The notes under the pieces: model-generated | Databases searched by the model: none | Seen by the model: only the letters and a program-made list of their open reading frames with translations | Told to the model about the DNA's origin: nothing | Made by a program: the position numbers and the translations under genes | Source of the DNA: a virus | Virus record (IMG/VR): IMGVR_UViG_3300032334_001923 | Span: 62,001-126,000 of that record | Length of the DNA: 64,000 nt | Direction: 5' to 3' (one strand) | Shown: one piece after another, positions 18,401 to 27,000 of the stretch | Layout: each line of letters begins with the position of its first letter | Position numbering within the stretch: the first letter of the stretch is position 1

Positions 18401-20288
18401 CTATCAGTCTATCTGGGAGTATCCTGCTGAAGGATCTTCTATAGAGGTTTTAGAAAAAACAATACCTAGCGAAATCCTAGATTTTGCAACATACGGAAAT
18501 AAATCAGAAGATGGACAGGACGTTTATGTTAAAGTTAAAACTAAACCGATCGGTGCAACTGGTGCTATAGTTCTAACCCAAACAAATCTTGTGATCACTG
18601 ATATCTCATCATATCAGATCTCTCTTGGACAATATGGATATGCAACAGTTACAACATCAACTCCACACAATCTTTCAACTGGAGAGGAAGTTACGATTTT
18701 AAATACGATACCTCAGATAATTGGTAGATGGTCAGTAATAGTTCCATCAGGATCTACTAACACCTTTAAAATACCATTAGTTATAGAAAACACCTGGAGT
18801 GGAATTTTAGTTCAAACATCTCCTAATCGATTATCCGTCGACACCACCCCAGCTGGATATCAAAATCAATATCTGACAGGAGCTGGAACGATAATGATAA
18901 CCGTTGGCGGAAGGGATATCGGATCATCAGATTCTGGTGACTCCCTATATAAAACGGCAAATGCTATAGTATCGTCGGTAAACTCTTTAAAAACTTATCC
19001 CGATTACTTCGCTTCTTGTACTGATCCTAGTCAAGATCCAGTTACAATTATAATATCAGCTCAGGATAGTTTAGGAGCAGATCAGAATGGTGTCTCGATG
19101 AACGTGACTTCAACGGGTTCTGTTTCGATTGTTTATTCTTCTCCGAATCTCGATTATGGGGTTAGTCCAACTGAAACCTATGAATATTGGTACGAGTCAA
19201 GCGGTGTTTTACCTAATGCTAATCTTAAATACTGGGGAACTAAAAAATTAGATTGGCAGATTTTCACCGACAGCACATGGGATAATTCTTATGCTCACGG
19301 ATGGTATGATTTTGAATTCAATAACGATTGGCTGGGCGGATATGAACTTCATAATATAAAGCCAGGTGATAATGTAAAACTCAGTACAGGTAGTCCGACA
19401 TATCCATTTCCTATTGGGATAACAATACAGCCTGGTGTTTCTGCTTTAACTGTTCAGGAGGTTGCTGATCAGCTTAATTCATCTTCTGATAGATACGTTA
19501 CTGATTTTTACTATAGACCTATTCCGAACGAGTCCGGAAGTCTTCCCATAGATTCACCTCCTATAAACTTGGATATAAACAACTTCGGAATTCCGAATTC
19601 TTTATATCCTCCGCCTATTTCAGTAATCGGAGGAAGCCAGATCCTTATCGCTTCTTTTGGTATAACCGGAGGAACATCTATAACCACAACAACAAGTACC
19701 ACAACAACAAGTACTTCGACAACAAGTACTTCGACAACAAGTACTTCGACAACAAGTACTTCAACAACAACAAGTACAACCACAGCTCCTCCTCCTGATT
19801 GCTCTCTATCAGGAACGGCTTCTATGGTTTATCCGACGACTACAACAACTAGTACGACTACAATTGCTCCGACGACTACAACAACTAGTACGACTACAAT
19901 TGCTCCGACGACTACAACAACTACAACTATCGCACCTACAACAACTAGTACAACCACAGCTGGAACAGTTACGGTTCTGTTTGAGACAATTGTAGACGGT
20001 AGTGCTAGTGGTTCGACTACTTTTAGACTAATGAAAAATGGACTTACAGTCGTAAATATCATAAACCTCGACGTAAGTAACACCTATACATACAATGTTG
20101 GCGACACCATCGAAGCACGATTGATAACGGCTTCAGGTAACGTATATAGTGAAGTAGCTATCTATCAAGATCCATTTATCCTTCTAGATACCTCAGGATA
20201 TGGCGGAGGCACTCGTATTGCAGGACCTATTACAACATCAGGCGGACAAAGCTATACTGTTGAATGTGTAGCTAGTGCATTACCTTAA
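15447..20288 (+). CDS. Giant wedge/fibre-type virion protein (gp7-like position) with PKD-like and Thr-rich regions
   Basis: A 1613-residue beta-rich protein following gp25 and gp6-like genes, which is the position of T4 gp7. A segment at about residues 530-560 (SDYLPLNARIVDITGEGIYF) with 'ARIVD' resembles the gp7 family by eye. Residues about 890-975 look like an Ig/PKD fold (YTGEYKVTCNIYDAFN). Residues about 1411-1450 and 1463-1508 are almost pure Thr/Ser, interrupted by AP, and are followed by a small beta domain at the C-terminus. The Thr-rich segments look like mucin-type linkers carrying a distal adhesin module. It is longer than T4 gp7 (1032), with the extra length at the C-terminal end. 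Thr-rich linkers recur in the next gene. Confidence 0.6.
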   Translation: MSSFFYRRLNFFDKSGKPLNFDYIGPTGPTPLDTNFTYISQPNPYGMGHAYVANLSSSTPLIQIHIQDLNGFSIESWADEAISFLEQGADVYFHGSIVGQQEFKGKVQSITKVLGLDYVQINFAPGYVSGQTIISNGNQIYFRTTYDHRPGGYYKGNIYFEPVSSGLYENEQVFIVQNFLYQPNGQYYYGLPHTGVTGATGSGKWRSRWYNDKYGETDVSEIIFSYKIEDQLEGGDGQPLIVSYPNILFEVDKNSFDYVYGNGYIGTNSITSSALAVDVALNTTDLAANIYERKLIIEDVTGGTGSTPQKVIEIDFYGQVIGEDERFDVMLQNMGRAFYQSDSVILRDHDPKEPLPNYIEINEKRKELLIAGEEIFPYIGSYKGLINAIKFFGYQDLRIKEYWLNLQYKKVESDSPIKKNQEFLNGLKRQQQTQGYSQSYQIADVLDNPNSGKYKLVQTYGPNKDGEYVLSVASEDTLLPSRTFKKTSLFGLYYDLNKDSGEVDDNGYPVVVDAFKFTQEEVLVKLFALKERLKSDYLPLNARIVDITGEGIYFDVYNTRSWTDVMQRPDIDAGLYFDVRSNPDFGFIEDLRNFSVRPLSTSIQTPSNYFNQYSASVSVSGGTGSAIYFNGIPATGPNPTLYVTQGKTYEFTIGTTGFNLYLTTDPTLSSVVDPVGLQNNGATSGGSPIEWYVNPLQGSPVYYFSPQNPSLLNGQIVVQTSEISDLGNIIDPLSAQQNYSADQNTSLLSAIENFYRLKQQGEIKELGDGKYDPPAYIDPSTGLTYRTSIGTPIVLELILDRWSWDELNVNWTSIILPIFRVGDRVQVRDPNNFAYQTFGTVTSVSYSTGVYDVFLDSFSTTLQYDESQLFASLQNYGILNWANIDFSNMVEIEWILDKETTQSGSPYHFEFRGLILDFYKLAHFVPYTGEYKVTCNIYDAFNVKSTVINHGALVVSPKTIEIDAWTRYRESQSYEWINTIKQWDDYQSIWEYPAEGSSIEVLEKTIPSEILDFATYGNKSEDGQDVYVKVKTKPIGATGAIVLTQTNLVITDISSYQISLGQYGYATVTTSTPHNLSTGEEVTILNTIPQIIGRWSVIVPSGSTNTFKIPLVIENTWSGILVQTSPNRLSVDTTPAGYQNQYLTGAGTIMITVGGRDIGSSDSGDSLYKTANAIVSSVNSLKTYPDYFASCTDPSQDPVTIIISAQDSLGADQNGVSMNVTSTGSVSIVYSSPNLDYGVSPTETYEYWYESSGVLPNANLKYWGTKKLDWQIFTDSTWDNSYAHGWYDFEFNNDWLGGYELHNIKPGDNVKLSTGSPTYPFPIGITIQPGVSALTVQEVADQLNSSSDRYVTDFYYRPIPNESGSLPIDSPPINLDINNFGIPNSLYPPPISVIGGSQILIASFGITGGTSITTTTSTTTTSTSTTSTSTTSTSTTSTSTTTSTTTAPPPDCSLSGTASMVYPTTTTTSTTTIAPTTTTTSTTTIAPTTTTTTTIAPTTTSTTTAGTVTVLFETIVDGSASGSTTFRLMKNGLTVVNIINLDVSNTYTYNVGDTIEARLITASGNVYSEVAIYQDPFILLDTSGYGGGTRIAGPITTSGGQSYTVECVASALP
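19681..19970 (+). repeat. Thr-rich coding repeats (15-bp and 36-bp units)
   Basis: Between 19681 and 19785, ACAACAAGTACTTCG-type 15-base units are repeated in frame, encoding TTSTS. From 19833 a 36-base unit is present as two identical copies (19833-19868 and 19869-19904) with a partial third. They code for PTTTTTSTTTIA. The second type reappears in the next gene at 20927-20953 with at least 26 identical bases. Confidence 0.9.
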
Positions 20289-20299
20289 AAATTTAAAAC

Positions 20300-21295
20300 A
20301 TGGCATCAGTATTAATAACATTAACAACAGCAGGAACAGATACGGGACCTTTCAACCTGTATTCAAATACGGATGGATACGTTACCGCTTTTCAGACTAA
20401 CGTGTCTAAAATTCTTCTTATTGGTGGATATACATCTACCCTAGTTCCAAATGGAACAACCACCATAAGAGTGAAGTCAAACAACCCTGGACTTTGTACG
20501 AATTATGTGGATCTTGCAGTTTCTGGTATGACAACTACAACAACTACCACAACTGCTGCACCTATTGGATTCTATTGGCTTAACGGAGGATCAGCAAATT
20601 CGTTTAGTGGAGCTTTCATGAGATTGACAAGTCCTTACACGTCTTCCAATTTCTTGAACAATCAATCCCTTACAAGCGGAACAACAAAAGCTTGGACTTC
20701 ATCCCCTCCCATTCCTCTTGCATCTACAAATTCTAGTTTTTTCTTTACTGGTGTCCCTAGTAGTCTTAGTTTGACCGGAAATGCTACTCTCACGATGCTA
20801 CCAAGTAATACTAACACTAATACAAATCTTATTGTAGGTGCGACTTCAGCAAGTCTTAGTTGGACTGGGATTAATACCACGGGTCAAACAAGCATGCAGG
20901 TTACTATGTATACTAGCACTGCTGCGACAACTAGTACGACTACAATTGCTCCTAACTCTTATGTGTTAGATTATTCTGCTAATAAGAATATTCAGACGTG
21001 GACTTTGTCCATAAATGGATCTGCATCTTTCTATAATAGTGCTTTCCCGGCGGCTACTATTAATTATTTCTATATACCTACAACATATTCTGGAACATTT
21101 GTTCTTGCTTTTATTATGTTAGGCACACCTTCGTCTGTTAGTGCAGTCTTTACAGGAAGCGGAAGTGGAGGTCCTCATACTGCTACTACGGTCTACCAGT
21201 CTAGTTATGGAATTTATAGTGTTTATAAATCGACTTGGACAAGTAAAACTATTGGTGGAGGACCAGGAAATGGAATGTATATCACAATATTTTAA
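20300..21295 (+). CDS. Modular fibre/adhesin protein with Thr-rich linkers
   Basis: A 331-residue protein in three modules. Residues 1-75 form an Ig-like beta domain, a MTTTTTTTTAAP linker follows at about 75-88, a second beta domain spans about 89-205, then TSTTTIAP (about 212-219) and a third domain to the end. The linkers are the same type as in the upstream gene. It lacks catalytic motifs. Such short modules joined by Thr-rich linkers suit a receptor-binding or decoration protein. It begins 12 bases after the gp7-like gene and precedes the glycosyltransferase by 13 bases. Confidence 0.65.
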   Translation: MASVLITLTTAGTDTGPFNLYSNTDGYVTAFQTNVSKILLIGGYTSTLVPNGTTTIRVKSNNPGLCTNYVDLAVSGMTTTTTTTTAAPIGFYWLNGGSANSFSGAFMRLTSPYTSSNFLNNQSLTSGTTKAWTSSPPIPLASTNSSFFFTGVPSSLSLTGNATLTMLPSNTNTNTNLIVGATSASLSWTGINTTGQTSMQVTMYTSTAATTSTTTIAPNSYVLDYSANKNIQTWTLSINGSASFYNSAFPAATINYFYIPTTYSGTFVLAFIMLGTPSSVSAVFTGSGSGGPHTATTVYQSSYGIYSVYKSTWTSKTIGGGPGNGMYITIF

Positions 21296-21307
21296 CAATT
21301 AAAAAAT

Positions 21308-22282
21308 ATGCAAAAAAAAGTAATATTTATTAGTGTACAGCCAGACGATCCATACTTCTTTTGGCAGGTCGAGGTTTTTATACATAATTTTATGAAATCT
21401 GGTGTTCCTTCCCGCAATATACATGTTCTTTTTTCCTATGAGAATGAACCAAGTCAGGGATTATTGGAGTTAGCTCAGAAATATAAATTCATAAAATTCT
21501 TTTTTTACAAAAAAACTCCGGTTGATAATTTTGGATACATTCCTATTTTAAGACCGGATGCTCTAGAACAGCACTTTAGAAAATTCCCTCATCTAGCTAA
21601 CGAGATTTTTTTCTATCACGATTCTGATATAATCTTTAGAGAACTTCCTAATTTCGATTCTTTAAAAGATGATGAATTCTGGTATCTTAGTGACACGATC
21701 TCCTATATAGGTGGAGACTATATTAAATCTAAATCAGATTCTCTGCTAACAGAGCTCTGTCAGGTAGCAGGAATCGATAGATCGGTAGTTGAAGAAAACG
21801 AGAATAATTCAGGGGGAGCACAATATTTACTAAAAGAAATAGATGCTGACTATTGGGCTGATGTGAATAAAGTAACCCTGGATCTTTATAAATATATGTC
21901 AGAGAGGGAAGTAGAAGAGAGAAAGACATTAACAGAGGAGCAGCTAATATCTTACAACCCTATTCAGAAATGGTGCGCTGATATGTGGGGGGTTTTATGG
22001 TGCGGATGGAAGAGAGGACTTAAATCTAAGATCACTCCGGAATTTGGATTCAGCTGGGGCTCTTCAAGTTCTCAAGAGTGGAGTTATTTTAAGATCATGC
22101 ACAATGCAGGAGCTATGAATAATGAAGGAGGAAAAAGATTTTACAAAGCGGAATACATGACAAAAAGTCCTTTTGATGCAGATCTATCGTCAATAGATCC
22201 TGCTAATAACACATGGAACTATGTTCAAGCAATACTCTCAGCAAAAGAGAAGAGAAAGTCTCTTTGGGAGGGGTCTTTATAA
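21308..22282 (+). CDS. GT-A type glycosyltransferase (peptidyl-O-glycosyltransferase-like)
   Basis: A 324-residue protein. A DxD motif lies at D105-D107 (YHDSDIIF) in a hydrophobic strand, typical of GT-A enzymes that bind a nucleotide sugar with a metal ion. The N-terminus (FISVQPDDPYFFWQVEVFIH), then YIPILRPDALEQHF and the DxD strand, resembles by eye the layout of plant/algal hydroxyproline- and serine-O-glycosyltransferases. Later segments NNSGGAQYLL and KWCADMWGVLW could form the acceptor site. No membrane segment is present. Placed between adhesin genes with Thr-rich linkers, it may modify virion proteins; modifying host glycans or DNA is an alternative. No other sugar gene is nearby except a truncated gmhA. 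Confidence 0.68.
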   Translation: MQKKVIFISVQPDDPYFFWQVEVFIHNFMKSGVPSRNIHVLFSYENEPSQGLLELAQKYKFIKFFFYKKTPVDNFGYIPILRPDALEQHFRKFPHLANEIFFYHDSDIIFRELPNFDSLKDDEFWYLSDTISYIGGDYIKSKSDSLLTELCQVAGIDRSVVEENENNSGGAQYLLKEIDADYWADVNKVTLDLYKYMSEREVEERKTLTEEQLISYNPIQKWCADMWGVLWCGWKRGLKSKITPEFGFSWGSSSSQEWSYFKIMHNAGAMNNEGGKRFYKAEYMTKSPFDADLSSIDPANNTWNYVQAILSAKEKRKSLWEGSL

Positions 22283-22306
22283 TAAGAATATATAGAAGAA
22301 ACTAAA

Positions 22307-24073
22307 ATGGCAAACACACCCACAGGGATAAATCAGGGAGATTTTATTTATTTCTACGACACGAGCACAGGAAACGTGACCGGGTGGGATTGGTATTTTC
22401 CTGGAGGTACTCCAACAGGAAGTTTTTCTTTCGCTCAGTTGGTTAATTATTACAATGTTAATACAAACGGATATCCCGTTAGTCTTAGTGTTACCGATGG
22501 CGTTATAACATCATCAGTTACAGAGAATAATTTGATAGTGGTATCACCAGAACAGATATCACCTTCACTTTTAATCAGTACCCCGATTGGTCCTTTCCCT
22601 TCAGGCACTGCTAATCTGAGTGAAAGCATTACTTTTACAGCAACCGGTGGAACCGGATCTGGGATTCAATATTACACGTGGAACCTACCAGGTACAGCAG
22701 GATTCACGGGAACGTCACCTTCAGTAACCACCAACATTTATGACTGGTTGACTCTGACAGGGTCTGATCTTGGTGCTTTGTATAGCACATATTTTGCATC
22801 TGCTCAGGTTTCTTTATCGACAGTGGTTGGTAATACCTTTGTTGCATCTAATTCGCTAACGTATAATAAGAGTGGAATAGCCGAGAGCTTCAATCTTTGT
22901 GATGTTAATGTGACTGGACCTACAGCTCATAACATCCAATACTATCAAGTTTCTCCTTACAATCTAGCAACTATAAACACGTCAACTATTGGTTTACTAG
23001 GATCTTCATATCTAGTCATGGAAACAAAACAACTAGATTCTAGCTACACTATAAATAACTTGTCATCCCATGTGGAAGGTGAGACTGTTAATTTTTACTC
23101 TCCGAGTATGGACATAATGACCAATTCAGAGGGAAGAATCCCTGGACTGGTCGTGGCTTCAGGTTCTGCTTTTAGTGTGATGGGGGTATCGGTTCCTCCT
23201 CTCAACAGATACACGGTTGGTAAGTATATGTGGCCTAATGATATTAGCGGAGTTCTAGGGAATCAATTTTATTTTGCTGACTCGTCAGGAGCATTAACAA
23301 CCCCTTTAACTGTGGGAGCATCAGGAGATTATACCAAAAGATGCTGGTCTGATGATGCCCTTGATCTCTTCTTGAACGATGTCTCTTATGCTAGTGTCAG
23401 TTCTAAAAGCTGGGAGAATTCTCAATCAGCTTTGCCCTCTAAGGTTAACGGTGTCGATGGCGGATTAAACTCTCGTGGACCTTGCTATCCAGCAAGCATC
23501 GCAATGGGTGGAATTGATGTTGCGATTACCCTTAGATTTTACGGAGGACCTACTAGATCATGGACTGGTTCATCGCTTTTAGGAAGCTTGGTCATTAACG
23601 TAAGCACTTCGAATGCGAGAGGAAATTCACCAGACGGAACTATTCTGCTGGCTCAGGACACTGGATATTACACACAAAAGGGATTAGCTTTCAAACTGAA
23701 CTCTGCTTTCTCCTCCGCAAATTTAACCCCTTATATGAGTGCAGTGGCTAGCAAATATCTTGCAACATACGAACTTATGCCAGAAGTTGACCGTGATGAA
23801 TTTAACGGGCTTCAGGTTTCAATAATTGATGAGTATGTTACTAGCGCCAAAGGGTCTTTACCTATACTGAGTGCGGGAAGCATCCCCGATGGCTACTTTA
23901 TAACCAAAGTTGAATTTACTAATACCGCTGGAAGTTGGACTAGTCCTTTTACTGGTTATCCCTCATATAATTGGCTGGGTTTTTATTTAGACGGTCTAGA
24001 CTTATTTCTTTTCAACCTGGCAAACTCAACATATGATTCAGGACCAAGAAGAGGTTGGTTTTTCACAGGATAA
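22307..24073 (+). CDS. PKD-domain virion/adhesin protein
   Basis: A 588-residue protein. The N-terminal 80 residues form a clear PKD-type Ig fold: GDFIYFYDTSTGNVTGWDWY followed by FPGGTP and YPVSLSVTDG. A second PKD-like unit spans about 90-180 (SESITFTATGGTGSGIQYYTWN). The remainder is a long beta-rich region with no recognised catalytic motif. PKD domains commonly act as spacers in Bacteroidota surface proteins and in phage adhesins. A GAATATATAG sequence lies 10-20 bases upstream. The gene lies between the glycosyltransferase and the propeller protein, consistent with a fibre or whisker role. Confidence 0.65.
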   Translation: MANTPTGINQGDFIYFYDTSTGNVTGWDWYFPGGTPTGSFSFAQLVNYYNVNTNGYPVSLSVTDGVITSSVTENNLIVVSPEQISPSLLISTPIGPFPSGTANLSESITFTATGGTGSGIQYYTWNLPGTAGFTGTSPSVTTNIYDWLTLTGSDLGALYSTYFASAQVSLSTVVGNTFVASNSLTYNKSGIAESFNLCDVNVTGPTAHNIQYYQVSPYNLATINTSTIGLLGSSYLVMETKQLDSSYTINNLSSHVEGETVNFYSPSMDIMTNSEGRIPGLVVASGSAFSVMGVSVPPLNRYTVGKYMWPNDISGVLGNQFYFADSSGALTTPLTVGASGDYTKRCWSDDALDLFLNDVSYASVSSKSWENSQSALPSKVNGVDGGLNSRGPCYPASIAMGGIDVAITLRFYGGPTRSWTGSSLLGSLVINVSTSNARGNSPDGTILLAQDTGYYTQKGLAFKLNSAFSSANLTPYMSAVASKYLATYELMPEVDRDEFNGLQVSIIDEYVTSAKGSLPILSAGSIPDGYFITKVEFTNTAGSWTSPFTGYPSYNWLGFYLDGLDLFLFNLANSTYDSGPRRGWFFTG

Positions 24074-24097
24074 CAAACTTATAATATATAATTTCAA

Positions 24098-27000
24098 ATG
24101 CCAAGTGCTTCATTAAATATCAATCAAATAGCTTTAGACTCTCAGTTTTATGTTTGGGGATCGGGAGAAGATGTCAGAAGATTCAACGGATCTTCATGGG
24201 AATATTACAACTATCTAAATTCAGCTGTGCCTGGACCCTTTGGTGGTTCATTTTCACTGGACACCAGAACCGTCTCTATAGACCCCGAGGAGAAACTTTG
24301 GTGTGGAGTTGCTGAAGGCCCAACATCAGGGTTCAATGAAGTTGCGGTTTTCTATATCAACACAAACGACGTTGATGAAGGTGAATCTTGGAGATTTTCA
24401 GATCTTGGAGATTTTGGAGGAATCCCACAAGAAACATCTTTCGTCTATGCTTGTCCATTTGGTGATGACGTTTACGCTTTTGTTACCCCTCTTAATGGTA
24501 TAGGTGGAACTGCAGGAATTTCTAATTATACTAGATTCTACGGGGTTACCGGAGGGAGACTTTTTTACCATCTGAAAGAGACGGGTCAATGGAAAGAGAC
24601 AATTCCAAATTATCCTTGGCCACATATCTATGACATGCAAGCTAAAGGTATAGACGGAAAAAGTTATTTCTATTATGTTGCAACCAACGAGGGACTTATG
24701 ACAATTCCTCAGGGAAGTCTTTCCACTGTTGAACTTACTGACGGAACTCAAATAATTAAACAAGCACAGGTTTACAACACCCACACATCAGGAATAATCT
24801 CTGATAACGTTTATGCTCTTGACCTTGACGAAGACGGGAATCTTTGGATGGGTACAGATAAAGGCCTTTCATTTTTTAACGGGCATGGATTCTGGAACTA
24901 TGGAACAACTGGACCTGTGACTGCGATTAAATCTAGACCTAACGGCCACGTGTTCTACTCAACAGGGGATGGCGAGCTTGGCCAGGGTGCTGGTCTTTGG
25001 CATTTTAACGGCAGTACACACACTTTATTTACAAATTCTAATTCTACCCTTTCAAGCAATAATATCATCGATATTGAGCTCGTAGGAGGCAATATAGATC
25101 AGTCTGGACTTATTGCTCACGAGAATGCCCTTTGGGTTCTAGAGTACAATGTGCTTTCTTCTTTTGATTATGATATTCCACATGTTTACGGGTCTTCCAA
25201 GTATGCTGGAGCTACCGGATGGAATTTCGTCTACTACAGTCCTACTGGAGGAACTAGTGCTCCTTTGCCTAAGGTGAACAAATATACTTGGACATATCCA
25301 GAGTGGAGGGTTTATCAAGATGATTATCTTGCTTCCAAACATCCTGGACTTGATCCGAGGAATTTATTCATGACCACGAAGCTGAGCGCTATAGCAGACG
25401 GCAGAGCAGGAAAACAGCCTTATTGGGATAATTTCCCTCTTCCAAGTTACGAACAGGAAGTTTGGGAAGGCAAGGTAACAGGTCCAACTTGGATAAAGGA
25501 AATAGCTCTAGTCGGAACTGATGCAGGATATGATTATCCTGATTTAAAAATAACTTGCTCTACAACTCTAAACGTTGATGGATCAACTAAATTGTATATT
25601 GGTGGAGAAATCTCCGGAAATACGACAGGGTATCTAGGTTATTATAATGATACCGAGCTAGCAACAGTTGTGAATCTAAATCCCACAATGGGAGGAAGTG
25701 CTGCTAGTGTGCTAGATTCCAATTCAGGATTTTTTGCTAAAATGGGATTCATTGCTTGCTATGATGAAGATGGGTATGTTGAATCCGTACTTCCTTTTAG
25801 AGGTTACTCAACTAAAATAGATTCACTGTCACCTTCTGCAGATGGGAATTCAATCATAGCTACCGGATCTTATAATTGGCTAATAGAAAACGGACCTTAT
25901 GTTTATCCCGGATGGCTTGGAGCAACAAATACTTATTTAGGTGGGCCTACAGGAGCTCCTATAGGTCTAACGAATATTAACGTTCCTGGTGCAACCACTG
26001 GGATTTACAACTGGATAACTTCAGTGGGTCAGACTGGGTCTAATTTCTTCTACACTTATAGTGGAGGATCAACAAGTACTCTAGTATACATCGGGGTTCT
26101 CGGACCTGGAGCTGGTAACCCCGGAGGAATCGATTTCGAATACAATGTGGGAGCTTTAACCCAATATGCCCATGATGTGAGTGCTATAACGGTCAACTTT
26201 ATTGACTTCAACATGACTGATTGGAGTAATGCTTATGAGCAACTCCCTACCGGATACGTGATAACAATTACTGACTATGTCGGAACAGGGGAAGTTCTTG
26301 CCAATTATACAATAGATTCAATAAATCTAGGGAATAACGGACCGGGAAGCACCGCAAAATTTAACGTTACATATCAAGGAGGAACCTCAGGGAACATAGA
26401 TTTCAATGTTATTACGTATTCTTTTCTTGGATTTGATGTTTATTCGTATCTGACTAGCTGCTTCCCTCTTGTACCTGCACTAGAAACAATTAGCAGTCAA
26501 GAATCTGCAAATATACACGCCCCTGGAGTTTTTGTAGCTCAGATTGAGAAAGACCTTGGCGATATAAGTTCATTTGCTGGTATAACTGGAGATTACACTT
26601 CTGATATCAGGAAGTCTTATAGAATAACCGACTTTAGAACTTTCCCTTCAGTTAACCAAGTCCCTTCCTCAACATCAGAAACTTTAAACTCGATATACTC
26701 AAAATCTGATACCAGTGCTAATTTTGTAAATGTCGCTATAGTTTCAGGAGCTACTGCTGCTCCTAGTTTATCTACATTGAAGAATTCGTGGAACAGAAAC
26801 AATGATAATCCATCTACTGTTGAAGTTTTAAAAGATCCGCTCTCTCAGAACTTCATGTCTTATGTGAGATTAAATGCTTCTGATTTTTCTTTACAGACAA
26901 CTGTTAATGCTGAGGGATCTACATCTGGGTACTTATACCAAGGAATAAATTCTTTGAACTCTCTATCCAATGAAGATACTGTTTTAATCACGGGTAATTC

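Noticed and set aside
19681-19970. Short direct repeats as a CRISPR array
   Set aside because: Units are contiguous, in frame and code for Thr/Ser; there are no unique spacers.
19511-20083. Minus-strand ORFs of pure Val/Leu repeats
   Set aside because: They are the reverse complement of the Thr codon repeats (ACN read as GTN) and lack credible starts and context.
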